64,000 bases of DNA from Stenotrophomonas sp. ESTM1D_MKCIP4_1 (GTDB lineage Bacteria > Pseudomonadota > Gammaproteobacteria > Xanthomonadales > Xanthomonadaceae): positions 965,663-1,029,662 of the forward strand of contig NZ_CP026004.1 of the NCBI RefSeq assembly GCF_003086895.1. Direction: 5' to 3'. Position numbers and translations under genes: made by a program. The notes under the pieces are model-generated. The model saw nothing but the letters and a program-made list of their open reading frames with translations, was not told the origin of the DNA and did no database searches. This document shows, one piece after another, positions 33,705 through 43,013 of this stretch (within the stretch, counting starts at the first letter, position 1; each line of letters starts with the position of its first letter).

Positions 33705-35549
33705 ATGCAGGGCGAACAACGCGCACGCACGATATTTTTCTGGTTATGGACGCTGGTCACAGCGGCCAAGCTGCTTGTGGCCGCACGTCTGCCGTTGTTC
33801 GTGGACGAAGCGTTCTACTGGCAGGAAGGCCAGCACCTGGCCGCGGCTTACTCGGATCTGCCGGGCCTGACCGCGTGGCTGGCGCGCCTGGGCGTGGAGA
33901 TCGGCGGCCAGCACGTGCTGGCGCTGCGTCTTCCGTTCCTGGCCATCGGTGCGTTGCTGCCGTTGCTGGTTGTGCGCATCGCCACGCGTTGGTTCGGCAA
34001 CGTGGCCGGCTGGCAGGCTGGCAGCCTGACCCTGCTGATGCCGCTGTCGGCCACGCTGGGCCTGCTGGCCGTGCCCGATGTGCCGATGGCGCTGGCTGCG
34101 GTGCTGTGCCTGGATGCCGGCGCGCGCCTGCTGCGCAGCGTCGATGCATCCTCGGCCATCAAGCTGGGCCTGGGCCTGCTGATCGGCGCGCTCAGCCATT
34201 ACCGCTTCATCGGTGTGATCGGTGTTGGCTTCATCGCACTGCTGGCGCTGCCGCAGGGCCGGCGCATGTTGACCGACCCGCGCGTGTGGGTCGCGCTTGC
34301 GGTGGGCGTGCTGGCCTGGCTGCCCTTGCTGGCCTGGAATGCCGACAACCATGACGCCGGCCTGAAATTCCAGGTGGTCGAGCGCCATCCCTGGGCGTTT
34401 GAATGGCGCGGGCTGTGGTTCCTGGTCATCCAGCCGATGCTGGTCACGCCCATCCTGTGCATTGCGATGTGGAAGGTGGCGCTGGCCGGAACGCGCAGCG
34501 GTGGCGGTGCACGCGTGCAGTGGCGCTACTTCGGCCTGGTCGGTGGCGTGTCCACGCTGGGTATCTTCCTGCTGGGATTCTTCACCGATGTCGAGCGCAT
34601 CAGCTTCCACTGGCCGCTGCCGGGCTACCTGGCGCTGCTGGTGGCGGTGCCGGTGGTGCTCAACGGTTGGCCGCGCTGGCTGCGCCGCACCGGCTGGTGG
34701 CTGGCCGGCATCGGCATGGCGCTGTCCTTCGGCTATTACCTGATGGCCTCCACGCCGGCGCTGCGTGAGCAGCTGGCAGGTGACAAGTACTACCCGCGCA
34801 ACTTTGCCGGCTGGGAACCGCTGGCGGCTGCCGTGCGCGACGAACTGAAGCGGATGCCGGAAGGCACGCGCGTGCTGGCCGGCAACTTCAAGGTGGGTGC
34901 CGAACTCGGCTTCCAGCTGGGTGACGCCGACATCCTGGTGCTGCCGCATCCCCTCAACGACAAGCATGGACGTACCGCCCAGCTCGCGCAGTGGGGCCAG
35001 GTGCATGAAGGCGAACGCAGTACGCCGATGCTGCTGGTACTGTCACCCAGCGACCAGCGCTTCCGTGATCTGGTGCAGCGCTACCACGCGGTCTGCGAAC
35101 AGGTCGGACCGCTGCCGCCGCCGAAGGTGGTCAGCAACGATCACGGCTTCCAGCGTTTCCTGCTGTTCCGTCTGCCTGCGCAGCGTGCCGAAGGCGAGTG
35201 TGTGACGCCGGCCGTGGCGTATCTGGATTCGCCGGGCAACGGCGAAGCGGTGTCGGGCACGCTGGCGGTGAAGGGTTGGGCATTCAAGGACGGTGTCGGG
35301 CTGGCGCGGGTGGAAGTGCTGGTGGACGGTCAGCCAGTGGGCGATGCGCAGTACGGCCGCGAGCTCGACATCCGCCCGATGTGGCCGATGTCCAATGACC
35401 CGCAGCATCCACATGCCGGTTTCGATGCCAGTGTGGAAACGCGCGGGCTTTCGCCCGGGCGGCATTGGCTGGGCCTGCGCCTGCATGGTCGCGATGGCAG
35501 CGTGGAGGACTGGCAGGAGCAGCCGTTCGAGGTGGTTCCGGTTCTGTAG
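33705..35549 (+). CDS. GT39-type polyprenol-dependent glycosyltransferase with C-terminal Ig-like domain
   Basis: The 614-residue protein has about ten transmembrane helices and the ArnT/PMT-like first loop LPLFVDEAFYWQEGQHL with the catalytic acidic residue. Such enzymes transfer sugars from polyprenyl-phosphate on the periplasmic side. The C-terminal 120 residues (from AYLDSPGNGEAVSGTLAVKG) form a Big/cadherin-like beta domain with VLVDGQPVGDAQYG, presumably periplasmic. I used the ATG at 33705 because the in-frame upstream part overlaps moxR. Acceptor unknown. Confidence 0.82.
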   Translation: MQGEQRARTIFFWLWTLVTAAKLLVAARLPLFVDEAFYWQEGQHLAAAYSDLPGLTAWLARLGVEIGGQHVLALRLPFLAIGALLPLLVVRIATRWFGNVAGWQAGSLTLLMPLSATLGLLAVPDVPMALAAVLCLDAGARLLRSVDASSAIKLGLGLLIGALSHYRFIGVIGVGFIALLALPQGRRMLTDPRVWVALAVGVLAWLPLLAWNADNHDAGLKFQVVERHPWAFEWRGLWFLVIQPMLVTPILCIAMWKVALAGTRSGGGARVQWRYFGLVGGVSTLGIFLLGFFTDVERISFHWPLPGYLALLVAVPVVLNGWPRWLRRTGWWLAGIGMALSFGYYLMASTPALREQLAGDKYYPRNFAGWEPLAAAVRDELKRMPEGTRVLAGNFKVGAELGFQLGDADILVLPHPLNDKHGRTAQLAQWGQVHEGERSTPMLLVLSPSDQRFRDLVQRYHAVCEQVGPLPPPKVVSNDHGFQRFLLFRLPAQRAEGECVTPAVAYLDSPGNGEAVSGTLAVKGWAFKDGVGLARVEVLVDGQPVGDAQYGRELDIRPMWPMSNDPQHPHAGFDASVETRGLSPGRHWLGLRLHGRDGSVEDWQEQPFEVVPVL

Positions 35550-35638
35550 CGTCGAGCCGCGCTCGACTGCTTTCCGCTCTTGTAGAGTCGAGCTTGCTCG
35601 ACTGCTTCCAACATCCAGTCGAGCAAGCTCGACTCTAC
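35546..35638. repeat. SMAG-type palindromic repeats
   Basis: Three copies of the TCGAGC/GCTCGA palindrome, two led by GTAG and the last ending in CTAC, lie between convergent GT39 and maf genes; the last copy touches the maf stop. Confidence 0.8.
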
Positions 35639-36211
35639 CTACGGCACGGCGAAGTCGGCCCGGCGCAGCAGCCCGCACAGCGCGATCAACGGCAGCCCGA
35701 CCAGGGCCGTGGGGTCGCGGTTGTCGATCGCCTCGAACAGGCTGATGCCCAGGCCCTCGCATTTGAAACTGCCGGCGCAGTCCAGCGGCTGCTCGGCGGC
35801 CACGTAGCGGGCGATCTCTTCGGCCTGCAATGGCCGGAAGCGCACTTCGGTCAGGTCCATGGCCGCAAACGATTCTCCATCACGCGTGAGACTGATCGCG
35901 GTGTGGAAGCGCACCGTCTGCCCGGCCATCGCCGCCAGTTGCGCACAGGCGGCCTCGACCGTGCCGGGTTTGCCCAGCGGCTGGCCGTTCAGGTCGGCCA
36001 CCTGGTCCGAGCCGATCACCCAGGCGCCGGGGTGCCGCGCGGCCACCTCGGCGGCCTTGGCGGCAGCCAGCCGGCTGGCCAGGTCCAGCGGCGTCTCGCC
36101 GCCCTGCGGGGTCTCGTCCACGTCGGGGCGTGCGCAGTCGAAGGGCAGGCCGAGGCGCTGCAGCAGTTCGCGGCGGTAGCGCGAGGTGGAGGCCAGGAGC
36201 AGGGCAGGCAT
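35639..36211 (-). CDS. maf: Maf-type nucleotide pyrophosphatase (YceF subfamily)
   Basis: The 190-residue protein has the Maf N-terminus LLASTSRYRRELLQRLGLPF, the catalytic aspartate in VIGSDQVADL and KPGTVEAACAQL. The family hydrolyses non-canonical nucleoside triphosphates; YceF members prefer 7-methyl-GTP. It is divergent from yceD across a 114-base gap containing a strong promoter for yceD. Confidence 0.92.
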   Translation of the reverse strand: MPALLLASTSRYRRELLQRLGLPFDCARPDVDETPQGGETPLDLASRLAAAKAAEVAARHPGAWVIGSDQVADLNGQPLGKPGTVEAACAQLAAMAGQTVRFHTAISLTRDGESFAAMDLTEVRFRPLQAEEIARYVAAEQPLDCAGSFKCEGLGISLFEAIDNRDPTALVGLPLIALCGLLRRADFAVP

Positions 36212-36286
36212 GCGACAATTCCGGGGCAGGGCGCGGCAGTCTGGCCCGTGCCCGGCGCTGCCAGCAAGCCCCTATATGGCGGGTAT

Positions 36287-36315
36287 TTGACAGCGGCGGC
36301 CCCGATCCTTAGTAT
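36287..36315 (+). promoter_or_regulatory. Strong promoter of yceD-rpmF, probably leaderless
   Basis: TTGACA (36287-36292) and TAGTAT (36310-36315) are 17 bases apart, near sigma-70 consensus. The yceD ATG at 36326 is only 10 bases behind the -10 box, leaving room for a leader of about four bases and no Shine-Dalgarno site. Confidence 0.7.
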
Positions 36316-36325
36316 TCAGCGGCTT

Positions 36326-36835
36326 ATGTCCGCGAACGTGCCCGAAACGCTGGATGCCTGGCGGATGGTTGTAGCGCGAAGGCGCTTCGACGGCCAGGTC
36401 CCACTGGCTGAAATGACCCGCCTGCAGGGCTTGGTCGCCGATACCGACGGTGAGTGCAATTACTCGCTTGAATTCGGTCGCGACGACGTCTTGCGGGTAT
36501 CCTATGTGGAACTGACCATCGACACCGCGTTGCCGCTGACCTGTCAGCGCAGCATGCAGCGATTCCTGTTGCCGGTGAAGATGACCCAGAGGCTGGGCCT
36601 GATCCGCGACGAGGACGAGGAATCGTCCCTGCCGGAGGAGTACGAGGCGTTGCTGGTGCCGGAAGATGGGCAGCTGCGTCCGCTGGACCTGGTTGAAGAT
36701 GAATTGGTGCTGGCGGTGCCCGTGGTACCGCTGTCGCCGGACGGTGAAGCAGTCGACAGGGACTGGGCGCCGAGCGAAGAAGAAACAAAGCAGGCCAACC
36801 CGTTTGCGGCGTTGGCGGCACTGAAGAAAGAGTAA
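36326..36835 (+). CDS. yceD: YceD family protein (DUF177), 23S rRNA-associated
   Basis: The 169-residue acidic protein matches YceD/DUF177: it starts SANVPETLDAWRMVVARRRF, has LTCQRSMQRFLLPV with the conserved cysteine, and ends NPFAALAALKKE. YceD is linked to 23S rRNA maturation and almost always precedes rpmF, as here (117 bases). The promoter at 36287-36315 drives it with essentially no leader. Confidence 0.93.
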   Translation: MSANVPETLDAWRMVVARRRFDGQVPLAEMTRLQGLVADTDGECNYSLEFGRDDVLRVSYVELTIDTALPLTCQRSMQRFLLPVKMTQRLGLIRDEDEESSLPEEYEALLVPEDGQLRPLDLVEDELVLAVPVVPLSPDGEAVDRDWAPSEEETKQANPFAALAALKKE

Positions 36836-36952
36836 AAGCATTAGCAGCCGGATTGTCGTCGGCGGCTGCGGCGAAAGCGAAAGTGTGCTGGGCGCTGGCG
36901 TCCTGCGCGACGATACGACGAAGCAAAAACGAACCGAGTTTGGAGCAATCCC

Positions 36953-37147
36953 ATGGCTGTCCAGAAATCCCGTGTCACCCCGTCCCGCCGCGGTATGCGC
37001 CGTGCGCATGACGCCCTGAGCGCCAAGCAGCTGTCGACCGACCCGACCACCGGCGAAGTGCACCTGCGTCACCACATCACTGCTGACGGTTTCTACCGCG
37101 GCAAGAAGGTCATCCAGACCAAGACCTCGGCCGTCGAAGAAGATTGA
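36953..37147 (+). CDS. rpmF: Large ribosomal subunit protein bL32
   Basis: The 64-residue protein has the full bL32 sequence [20 protein letters not shown], lacking the zinc cysteines found in some bacteria. It lies between yceD and fabH. plsX, which usually sits between rpmF and fabH in other proteobacteria, is absent here. Confidence 0.97.
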   Translation: MAVQKSRVTPSRRGMRRAHDALSAKQLSTDPTTGEVHLRHHITADGFYRGKKVIQTKTSAVEED

Positions 37148-37235
37148 TGTGCCGATAAGGCCGCTGCCCCAGGGCAGCGGCCTTTGCCTTCTTCCCCGGG
37201 CATGCCGGTGACCGGCAGCCTGCGCAACAGGAAAC

Positions 37236-38219
37236 ATGATGAGCAAGCGGATCTACTCGAGGATCGCGGGCACCGGTAGTTATTTGCCGGAAAAAGTCCT
37301 GACCAACGCCGACCTGGAAAAGATGGTCGAAACCTCGGACGAGTGGATCCAGTCGCGCACCGGTATTCGTGAACGGCACATCGCGGCCGAAGGCGAGACC
37401 ACCAGCGACCTCGGCTACCACGCCGCGGTGCGTGCGCTTGAAGCGGCCGGTATCGACGCTTCGCAGCTCGACATGATCGTGGTCGGTACGACCACCCCTG
37501 ACCTTATTTTCCCGTCCACTGCGTGCCTCATCCAGGCCAAGCTCGGTGCGTCGGGCTGCCCCGCCTTCGACGTGAACGCTGCCTGCTCGGGCTTCGTGTT
37601 CGCGCTCAGCGTGGCCGACAAGTTCATCCGTTCCGGTGACGCCCGCTACGTGCTGGTGATCGGCGCCGAAACGCTCACCCGCATCGTCGACTGGGAAGAC
37701 CGCACCACCTGCGTGCTGTTCGGCGACGGTGCCGGCGCGGTCGTGCTCAAGGCCGACGAAGAAACCGGCATCCTCAGCACCCACCTGCATTCCGATGGCA
37801 GCAAGAAAGAGCTGCTGTGGAACCCGGTTGGCGTGTCGGTCGGTTTCAAGGACGGCAGCGGCAACGGCGGCGGCACCATCAACATGAAGGGCAACGACGT
37901 GTTCAAGTACGCCGTCAAGGCGCTGGACTCGGTCGTGGACGAAACCCTGGAGGCCAATGGCCTGGGCAAGTCCGACCTGGATTGGCTGATTCCGCACCAG
38001 GCCAACCTGCGCATCATCGAAGCCACCGCCAAGCGGCTGGAGATGTCGATGGACCAGGTCGTGGTCACCGTCGACCGCCATGGCAACACCTCCTCCGGCT
38101 CGGTGCCGCTGGCGCTGGACGCCGCCGTGCGTTCGGGCAAGGTCGAGCGCGGCCAGCTGCTGCTGCTGGAAGCCTTCGGTGGCGGCTTCACGTGGGGTTC
38201 GGCTCTGCTGCGCTATTGA
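37236..38219 (+). CDS. fabH: Beta-ketoacyl-ACP synthase III
   Basis: The 327-residue thiolase-fold enzyme has the catalytic triad: C117 in NAACSGF, H in IPHQAN and N in HGNTSSG. It starts fatty-acid chains by condensing acyl-CoA with malonyl-ACP; in Xanthomonads this includes branched starters. Two adjacent ATG codons occur at the start. The gene is followed by a perfect hairpin and a kinase-like gene. Confidence 0.96.
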   Translation: MMSKRIYSRIAGTGSYLPEKVLTNADLEKMVETSDEWIQSRTGIRERHIAAEGETTSDLGYHAAVRALEAAGIDASQLDMIVVGTTTPDLIFPSTACLIQAKLGASGCPAFDVNAACSGFVFALSVADKFIRSGDARYVLVIGAETLTRIVDWEDRTTCVLFGDGAGAVVLKADEETGILSTHLHSDGSKKELLWNPVGVSVGFKDGSGNGGGTINMKGNDVFKYAVKALDSVVDETLEANGLGKSDLDWLIPHQANLRIIEATAKRLEMSMDQVVVTVDRHGNTSSGSVPLALDAAVRSGKVERGQLLLLEAFGGGFTWGSALLRY

Positions 38220-38247
38220 TAGCGCAGTTACGACAACGTGAAGTCTG

Positions 38248-38277
38248 TCGTTACGGCCCCTCTGGGGCCGTAACGCG
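38248..38277 (+). terminator. Hairpin behind fabH
   Basis: A perfect 12-base stem CGTTACGGCCCC/GGGGCCGTAACG with a TCT loop lies between fabH and the kinase-like gene. There is no real T-run, so it may cause partial termination or mRNA processing. Confidence 0.5.
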
Positions 38278-38293
38278 TTTCAGGAGATCTGTC

Positions 38294-39076
38294 ATGGTTG
38301 AGCCCATCGTCATCGAAGGGCAGCGCGCCTGGCTGAAGCAGTACGGCAAGGGAAGCCGGGCCTTTGCTTTGGGCCTGCTCAATTTCATCGCCCGCCGCTT
38401 CCACCTTGATGCCCTGCGTCCGCCCCCGCACCGCGGAGGTGATGCGGCGCGCGAGACCGAGGCACGGCGCCTGGGCGAACTGCATGCGCAGGGCGTCAAC
38501 GTGCCCGAAGTGATCGGCAGCGGCCACGCCGCGCTGGTGATCGGCGACAACGGTGGCTCCTTCAATACCTGTCTGCGCGAAGCCGATGATGCCGGTCGTG
38601 ACCGGTTGGTGGCGGCCGCCATGAATGCGCTGGCTGAGGCACATGCCCGCGGCGCGTATTTTGGCCAGCCGGTGCCGCGCAACCTCACCTGGGACGGGCA
38701 GAGCGTGGGCTTCATCGATTTCGAGGAAGACCCGCTGGAAGTGATGGACCTGGCCGAGGCACAGGCGCGCGACTGGCTGATGTTCGGCTATGGCGTGGCC
38801 AAGTACTACGCCGACCGGCCCCAGCACCTGCAGGCGATGATGGCCGAGGCGATGGACGGCGTGCAGGCCCCGGTGCGCGCGCACGTGCACTCGGTCAGCG
38901 GCCGCCTGCAGGGCCTGGCCCGCGTCTGCATGAAGCTTGGCCGCTCAGCGCGCGCGCTGGCGCAGTCGATCTTCATCACCCATGGCGCCACCACGCTGGG
39001 GCTGATCATGGTGGTCGGGCTGTGCGTGGACTTCTTCGCCGATGGCGAGCTGGACATCCTGCAGCTGTTCTGCTGA
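38294..39076 (+). CDS. Kinase-like phosphotransferase with C-terminal membrane helix
   Basis: The 260-residue protein resembles small atypical kinases of the BUD32/WaaP group: a catalytic-loop-like AHARGAYFGQPVPRNLTW followed by VGFIDFEEDP in place of DFG. The classic glycine loop is weak, while the lysine region near the N-terminus (RAWLKQYGKG) is plausible. A transmembrane helix lies close to the C-terminus (about 231-250). It sits between fabH and fabD, where many bacteria have no gene, hinting at a lipid-related substrate. That is inference. Confidence 0.7.
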   Translation: MVEPIVIEGQRAWLKQYGKGSRAFALGLLNFIARRFHLDALRPPPHRGGDAARETEARRLGELHAQGVNVPEVIGSGHAALVIGDNGGSFNTCLREADDAGRDRLVAAAMNALAEAHARGAYFGQPVPRNLTWDGQSVGFIDFEEDPLEVMDLAEAQARDWLMFGYGVAKYYADRPQHLQAMMAEAMDGVQAPVRAHVHSVSGRLQGLARVCMKLGRSARALAQSIFITHGATTLGLIMVVGLCVDFFADGELDILQLFC

Positions 39077-39084
39077 TGGTCGTT

Positions 39085-39125
39085 GGGGGTCAGAGCCCTT
39101 TTCCTGCGGAAAGGGTTCTGACCCC
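39085..39125. repeat. GGGGTCAG-type palindromic repeat
   Basis: An inverted repeat GGGGTCAGAGCCCTTTTCC / GGAAAGGGTTCTGACCCC, second copy of the element at 9326-9364. Confidence 0.75.
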
Positions 39126-39217
39126 GGTCCATACGCCCTGCATACGCGCACGTACAGACGACATGAGGGATTCGCCCTTATCATGGCCCGCTTCGATTGC
39201 AACAAGCGGATGACCGC

Positions 39218-40162
39218 GTGACCGTATCCACCCTCGCTTTTGTCTTCCCCGGCCAGGGCTCGCAGTCTGTGGGCATGCTGGCCGAGCTGGCCGAGCTGCA
39301 CCCGCAGGTGCGTGACGCTTTCACCGAAGCATCCGATGGTGCCGGTGTCGACCTGTGGGCGCTGTCCCAGGGCGGCCCGGAGGAAATGCTCAACCGTACC
39401 GAGTACACCCAGCCTGCGCTGCTGGCAGCCAGCATTGGTGCATGGCGTGCCTGGAACGCCGTCGGCGGTCCGCGCCCGTCGGTGCTGGCCGGCCACAGCC
39501 TGGGCGAGTACACCGCGCTTGTCGCTTCTGGCGCGCTGAGCCTGCATGACGGCGCCCATCTGGTGCGCCTGCGTGGCCAGCTGATGCAGGAAGCCGCGCC
39601 GGCCGGCGTCGGTGCCATGGCCGCCGTGCTGGGTGCCGAGGACCAGCTGGTGCTGGACGTCTGCGCTGAAGCCGCCGGCAGCCAGGTGGTGGTACCGGCC
39701 AACTTCAACTCGCCGGGCCAGATCGTCATCGGTGGCGACGCCGACGCGGTCGACCGCGCGCTGGCGCTGCTGGCTGAAAAGGGCGTGCGCAAGGCCGTGA
39801 AGCTGGCCGTCAGCGTGCCCTCGCACACCCCGCTGATGCGTGAAGCCGCCAACCGCCTGGCCGAGGTGATGGCTGGCCTGTCCTGGCGGGCCCCGCAGCT
39901 GCCGGTGGTGCAGAACGTCGATGCCAAGGTGCACGACGGTGTCGATGCCATCCGTACCGCGCTGGTGCAGCAGCTGTACCAGCCGGTGCAGTGGACCGGT
40001 TGCGTGCAGGCGCTGGCCGCCCGTGGCGTCACCCGGATCGCCGAGTGCGGCCCGGGCAAGGTGCTCACCGGTCTGGTCAAGCGCATCGACAAGACCATCG
40101 ACGGCCGTTCCCTGGCCACCCCGGGCGACTTTGAAGGCGCCCGCGAGGCGTGGTCGGCCTGA
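39218..40162 (+). CDS. fabD: Malonyl-CoA:ACP transacylase
   Basis: The 314-residue enzyme has FPGQGSQSVGM at the start and the nucleophile S94 in GHSLGEYTA, with the conserved arginine in VRLRGQLMQ and histidine in VPSHTPLM. It loads malonate onto ACP. I used the GTG at 39218 because it gives the normal N-terminus. Confidence 0.96.
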   Translation: MTVSTLAFVFPGQGSQSVGMLAELAELHPQVRDAFTEASDGAGVDLWALSQGGPEEMLNRTEYTQPALLAASIGAWRAWNAVGGPRPSVLAGHSLGEYTALVASGALSLHDGAHLVRLRGQLMQEAAPAGVGAMAAVLGAEDQLVLDVCAEAAGSQVVVPANFNSPGQIVIGGDADAVDRALALLAEKGVRKAVKLAVSVPSHTPLMREAANRLAEVMAGLSWRAPQLPVVQNVDAKVHDGVDAIRTALVQQLYQPVQWTGCVQALAARGVTRIAECGPGKVLTGLVKRIDKTIDGRSLATPGDFEGAREAWSA

Positions 40163-40243
40163 TTCCCCTGTTCCTGCCGACCGTGCCGGTGGCCGCTGCA
40201 AGCGGTACGGGCGCGGTCGCTGCCCACGTCTGAGGACAACATC

Positions 40244-40987
40244 ATGAGCAAGCCCCTGCAGGGTGAAATCGCACTGGTCACTGGCGCCAGCCGCGGCATT
40301 GGTGCCGCCATCGCCGATCTGCTGGCCGCCCAGGGCGCCACGGTCATCGGCACCGCCACCACCGAATCCGGCGCCGCCGCGATCGGCGAGCGCTTGGCGG
40401 CCCACGGCGGCCACGGCCGCGCGCTGAACGTCACCGACGCCGCCGCGCTTGAAAGCGTGCTGGACGGTATCGCCAAGGAATTCGGCGCGATCTCGATCCT
40501 GGTCAACAACGCCGGCATCACCCGCGACAACCTGCTGATGCGCATGAAGGAAGACGATTGGGCGTCGATCATCGACACCAACCTCACCAGCGTGTTCCGT
40601 ACCAGCAAGGCGGTCATGCGCGGCATGATGAAGGCGCGCAAGGGCCGCATCATCAACATTGCCTCGGTGGTGGGCGTGACCGGCAATGCCGGCCAGGCCA
40701 ACTACGCGGCCGCCAAGGCCGGCATCATCGGTTTCAGCAAGTCGCTGGCCAAGGAAATCGGCTCGCGCGGCGTCACCGTCAATGTCGTCGCCCCCGGCTT
40801 CATCGACACCGACATGACCAAGGCGCTGCCGGAAGAAGCCCGCACCGCCCTGATCAACGACATCGCCCTCGAACGCCTGGGCGCGCCGGAAGACATCGCC
40901 CATGCGGTGGCCTTCCTGGCCAGCCCGGCGGCCGGCTACATCACCGGCGAAACCCTCCATGTGAACGGCGGCATGTACATGCCGTAA
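40244..40987 (+). CDS. fabG: 3-oxoacyl-ACP reductase
   Basis: The 247-residue short-chain dehydrogenase has the cofactor loop TGASRGIG, NNAGIT, the catalytic serine in NIASVVG and the YxxxK motif in NYAAAKAG. It reduces 3-oxoacyl-ACP with NADPH in each elongation cycle. Located between fabD and acpP in the standard order. Confidence 0.96.
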   Translation: MSKPLQGEIALVTGASRGIGAAIADLLAAQGATVIGTATTESGAAAIGERLAAHGGHGRALNVTDAAALESVLDGIAKEFGAISILVNNAGITRDNLLMRMKEDDWASIIDTNLTSVFRTSKAVMRGMMKARKGRIINIASVVGVTGNAGQANYAAAKAGIIGFSKSLAKEIGSRGVTVNVVAPGFIDTDMTKALPEEARTALINDIALERLGAPEDIAHAVAFLASPAAGYITGETLHVNGGMYMP

Positions 40988-41140
40988 GCAAGGGGCGCAC
41001 GGATTGCGCCGCAAGTGGTTGATCTGCGGGGTTTTTTGCATCCATGCAAGGCCGCGCCGGTTTCCACTACACTATCCCACGGCCATCGCCATCCGATGGC
41101 GACCACTTTTGAACCACTACTCCATCTGGAGCGATACCCC

Positions 41141-41380
41141 ATGAGCACCATCGAAGAACGCGTCAAGAAAATCGTCGTCGAACAGCTTGGCGTCAAGGAA
41201 GAAGAAGTCACCAACAGCGCATCGTTCGTCGATGACCTGGGCGCTGACTCGCTGGACACCGTTGAGCTGGTGATGGCCCTGGAAGAAGAGTTCGAGTGCG
41301 AGATCCCGGACGAAGAAGCCGAGAAGATCAGCACCGTGCAGGCCGCCATCGACTACATCAAGGCCCACGTCAAGGCCTGA
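41141..41380 (+). CDS. acpP: Acyl carrier protein
   Basis: The 79-residue acidic protein has the phosphopantetheine site S37 in [12 protein letters not shown]. It carries acyl chains in fatty-acid synthesis and donates them to lipid A and phospholipid synthesis. A 154-base gap precedes it, so it may have its own promoter, as is common for this abundant protein. Confidence 0.97.
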   Translation: MSTIEERVKKIVVEQLGVKEEEVTNSASFVDDLGADSLDTVELVMALEEEFECEIPDEEAEKISTVQAAIDYIKAHVKA

Positions 41381-41522
41381 TGTCAGACGGCAGTGCGCGC
41401 GCGGGTTCCGCTCGCCGCGCACCGCACCCCATGGGGCCGCAGTTGCGGCCCCGTGTGTTTGAGCATCAAACCGCAGTAGAACCGAGTCGCCCGTTGAGTT
41501 CATCGGGTCAGGAGAATCAGCA

Positions 41523-42785
41523 ATGAAGCGTCGCGTCGTCGTAACCGGCCTGGGTATCGTCTCGCCGTTGGGCAATGATCTGGCCAGCAGCTGGGAAGGC
41601 ATCACCCAGGGTCGTTCGGGCATCGGTCCGCTGACCAACGTTTCGGATGCCTACCTGGATCGGTTCACCACCAAGATTGCAGGTGAGGTCAAAAGCTTTG
41701 ACATCACCGCCGACAACGAACTGTTCGGCAAGTACCGGGTCAGCGGCAAGGATGCCAAGAAGATGGACCCGTTCATCCATTACGGCCTCGGTGCCTCGTT
41801 CATGGCCCTGCACGATTCGGGCCTGGAAATCACCGAAGCCAATGCCGAGCGCATGGGCGCCATCGTCGGCGCCGGCATCGGCGGCCTGCTGGGTATCGAA
41901 GAGCAGACCATCGAGTTCCACGAGGGCAAGAAGATCTCGCCCTTCTACGTGCCCAAGACCATCATCAACATGCTGCCGGGCCAGCTGAGCATCATCACCG
42001 GCCTGAAGGGCCCGTCGTTCTCGGCGGTCTCGGCGTGCGCGACCTCGAACCATTCGATCGGCACCGCCATGCGCATGATCCAGTACGGCGATGCCGACGT
42101 GATGGTGGTCGGTGGCGCCGAGCGCGGCTCCTCGCCGACCGCCCTGGGCGGCTTCTGCGCGATGAAGGCCATGAGCACCCGCAACGATGCCCCGGAACAG
42201 GCCTCGCGCCCGTGGGACAAGGACCGCGACGGCTTCGTGCTGGGTGACGGCGCCGGCATCCTGGTGCTGGAAGAGTACGAACACGCCAAGGCCCGTGGCG
42301 CCAAGATCTACTGTGAACTGGCCGGCTTCGGCGCCAGCTCCGACGCGTACCACATGACCGCCCCGAGCGAGAACGGCGAAGGCGCCGCCCGCTGCATGGC
42401 CATGGCCATGCGCGATGCCGGCGTGACCCCGGAGCAGGTCGGTTACCTCAACGCGCACGGCACCTCCACGCCGCTGGGCGACCTGGGCGAAACCATGGCC
42501 ATGAAGACCGCCTTCGGCGACCACGCCTACAAGATGATGGTCAGCTCCACCAAGTCGATGACCGGCCACCTGCTGGGTGCCGCTGGCGGCGTGGAAGCGA
42601 TCTTCTCGGTGATGGCGCTGCAGGACAACATCATTCCGCCGACCATCAACCTGGAACAGCCGGGCGAAGGCTGCGACCTGGACTACGTGCCCAACGAAGC
42701 GCGCCAGGCCAAGGTCGACGTGGTGATGTCCAACGGCTTCGGCTTCGGCGGTACCAACGGCACGCTGATCTTCAAGCGCGTCTGA
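41523..42785 (+). CDS. fabF: Beta-ketoacyl-ACP synthase II
   Basis: The 420-residue condensing enzyme has the Cys-His-His triad: C in [11 protein letters not shown] in [11 protein letters not shown] and H in [11 protein letters not shown]. It elongates acyl-ACP and is responsible for temperature control of unsaturated chains in many bacteria. It follows acpP by 142 bases. Confidence 0.97.
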   Translation: MKRRVVVTGLGIVSPLGNDLASSWEGITQGRSGIGPLTNVSDAYLDRFTTKIAGEVKSFDITADNELFGKYRVSGKDAKKMDPFIHYGLGASFMALHDSGLEITEANAERMGAIVGAGIGGLLGIEEQTIEFHEGKKISPFYVPKTIINMLPGQLSIITGLKGPSFSAVSACATSNHSIGTAMRMIQYGDADVMVVGGAERGSSPTALGGFCAMKAMSTRNDAPEQASRPWDKDRDGFVLGDGAGILVLEEYEHAKARGAKIYCELAGFGASSDAYHMTAPSENGEGAARCMAMAMRDAGVTPEQVGYLNAHGTSTPLGDLGETMAMKTAFGDHAYKMMVSSTKSMTGHLLGAAGGVEAIFSVMALQDNIIPPTINLEQPGEGCDLDYVPNEARQAKVDVVMSNGFGFGGTNGTLIFKRV

Positions 42786-42796
42786 CCGACGCGGCG

Positions 42797-42941
42797 GGGT
42801 CGACCGTGGGTCGACTGCCTTTCGAGCCGCCGTAATGATCGCTGATGGGTGCGCGGTAGAGTCGACTGTCAGTCGACTACCGCGCGCAGCGCGGGGGGAT
42901 GGCTTCCCGCGAAGAGCAGTCGACTGACAGTCGACTCTACC
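42797..42941. repeat. SMAG-type palindromic repeats
   Basis: Three palindromes of the GTCGACTG-CAGTCGAC type, one led by GTAG and the last ending in CTAC, lie between fabF and pabB. Confidence 0.75.
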
Positions 42942-43013
42942 TGTCGGCATCCGGAGCACCACGGAGCCGCCGCAAGGCGGCTTCCGTGCATCTGAACCCC
43001 CACACTGGCTGCC

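Noticed and set aside
38945..41041. 698-residue minus-strand open frame opposite fabD and fabG
   Set aside because: Antisense shadow of two enzymes with complete active sites.
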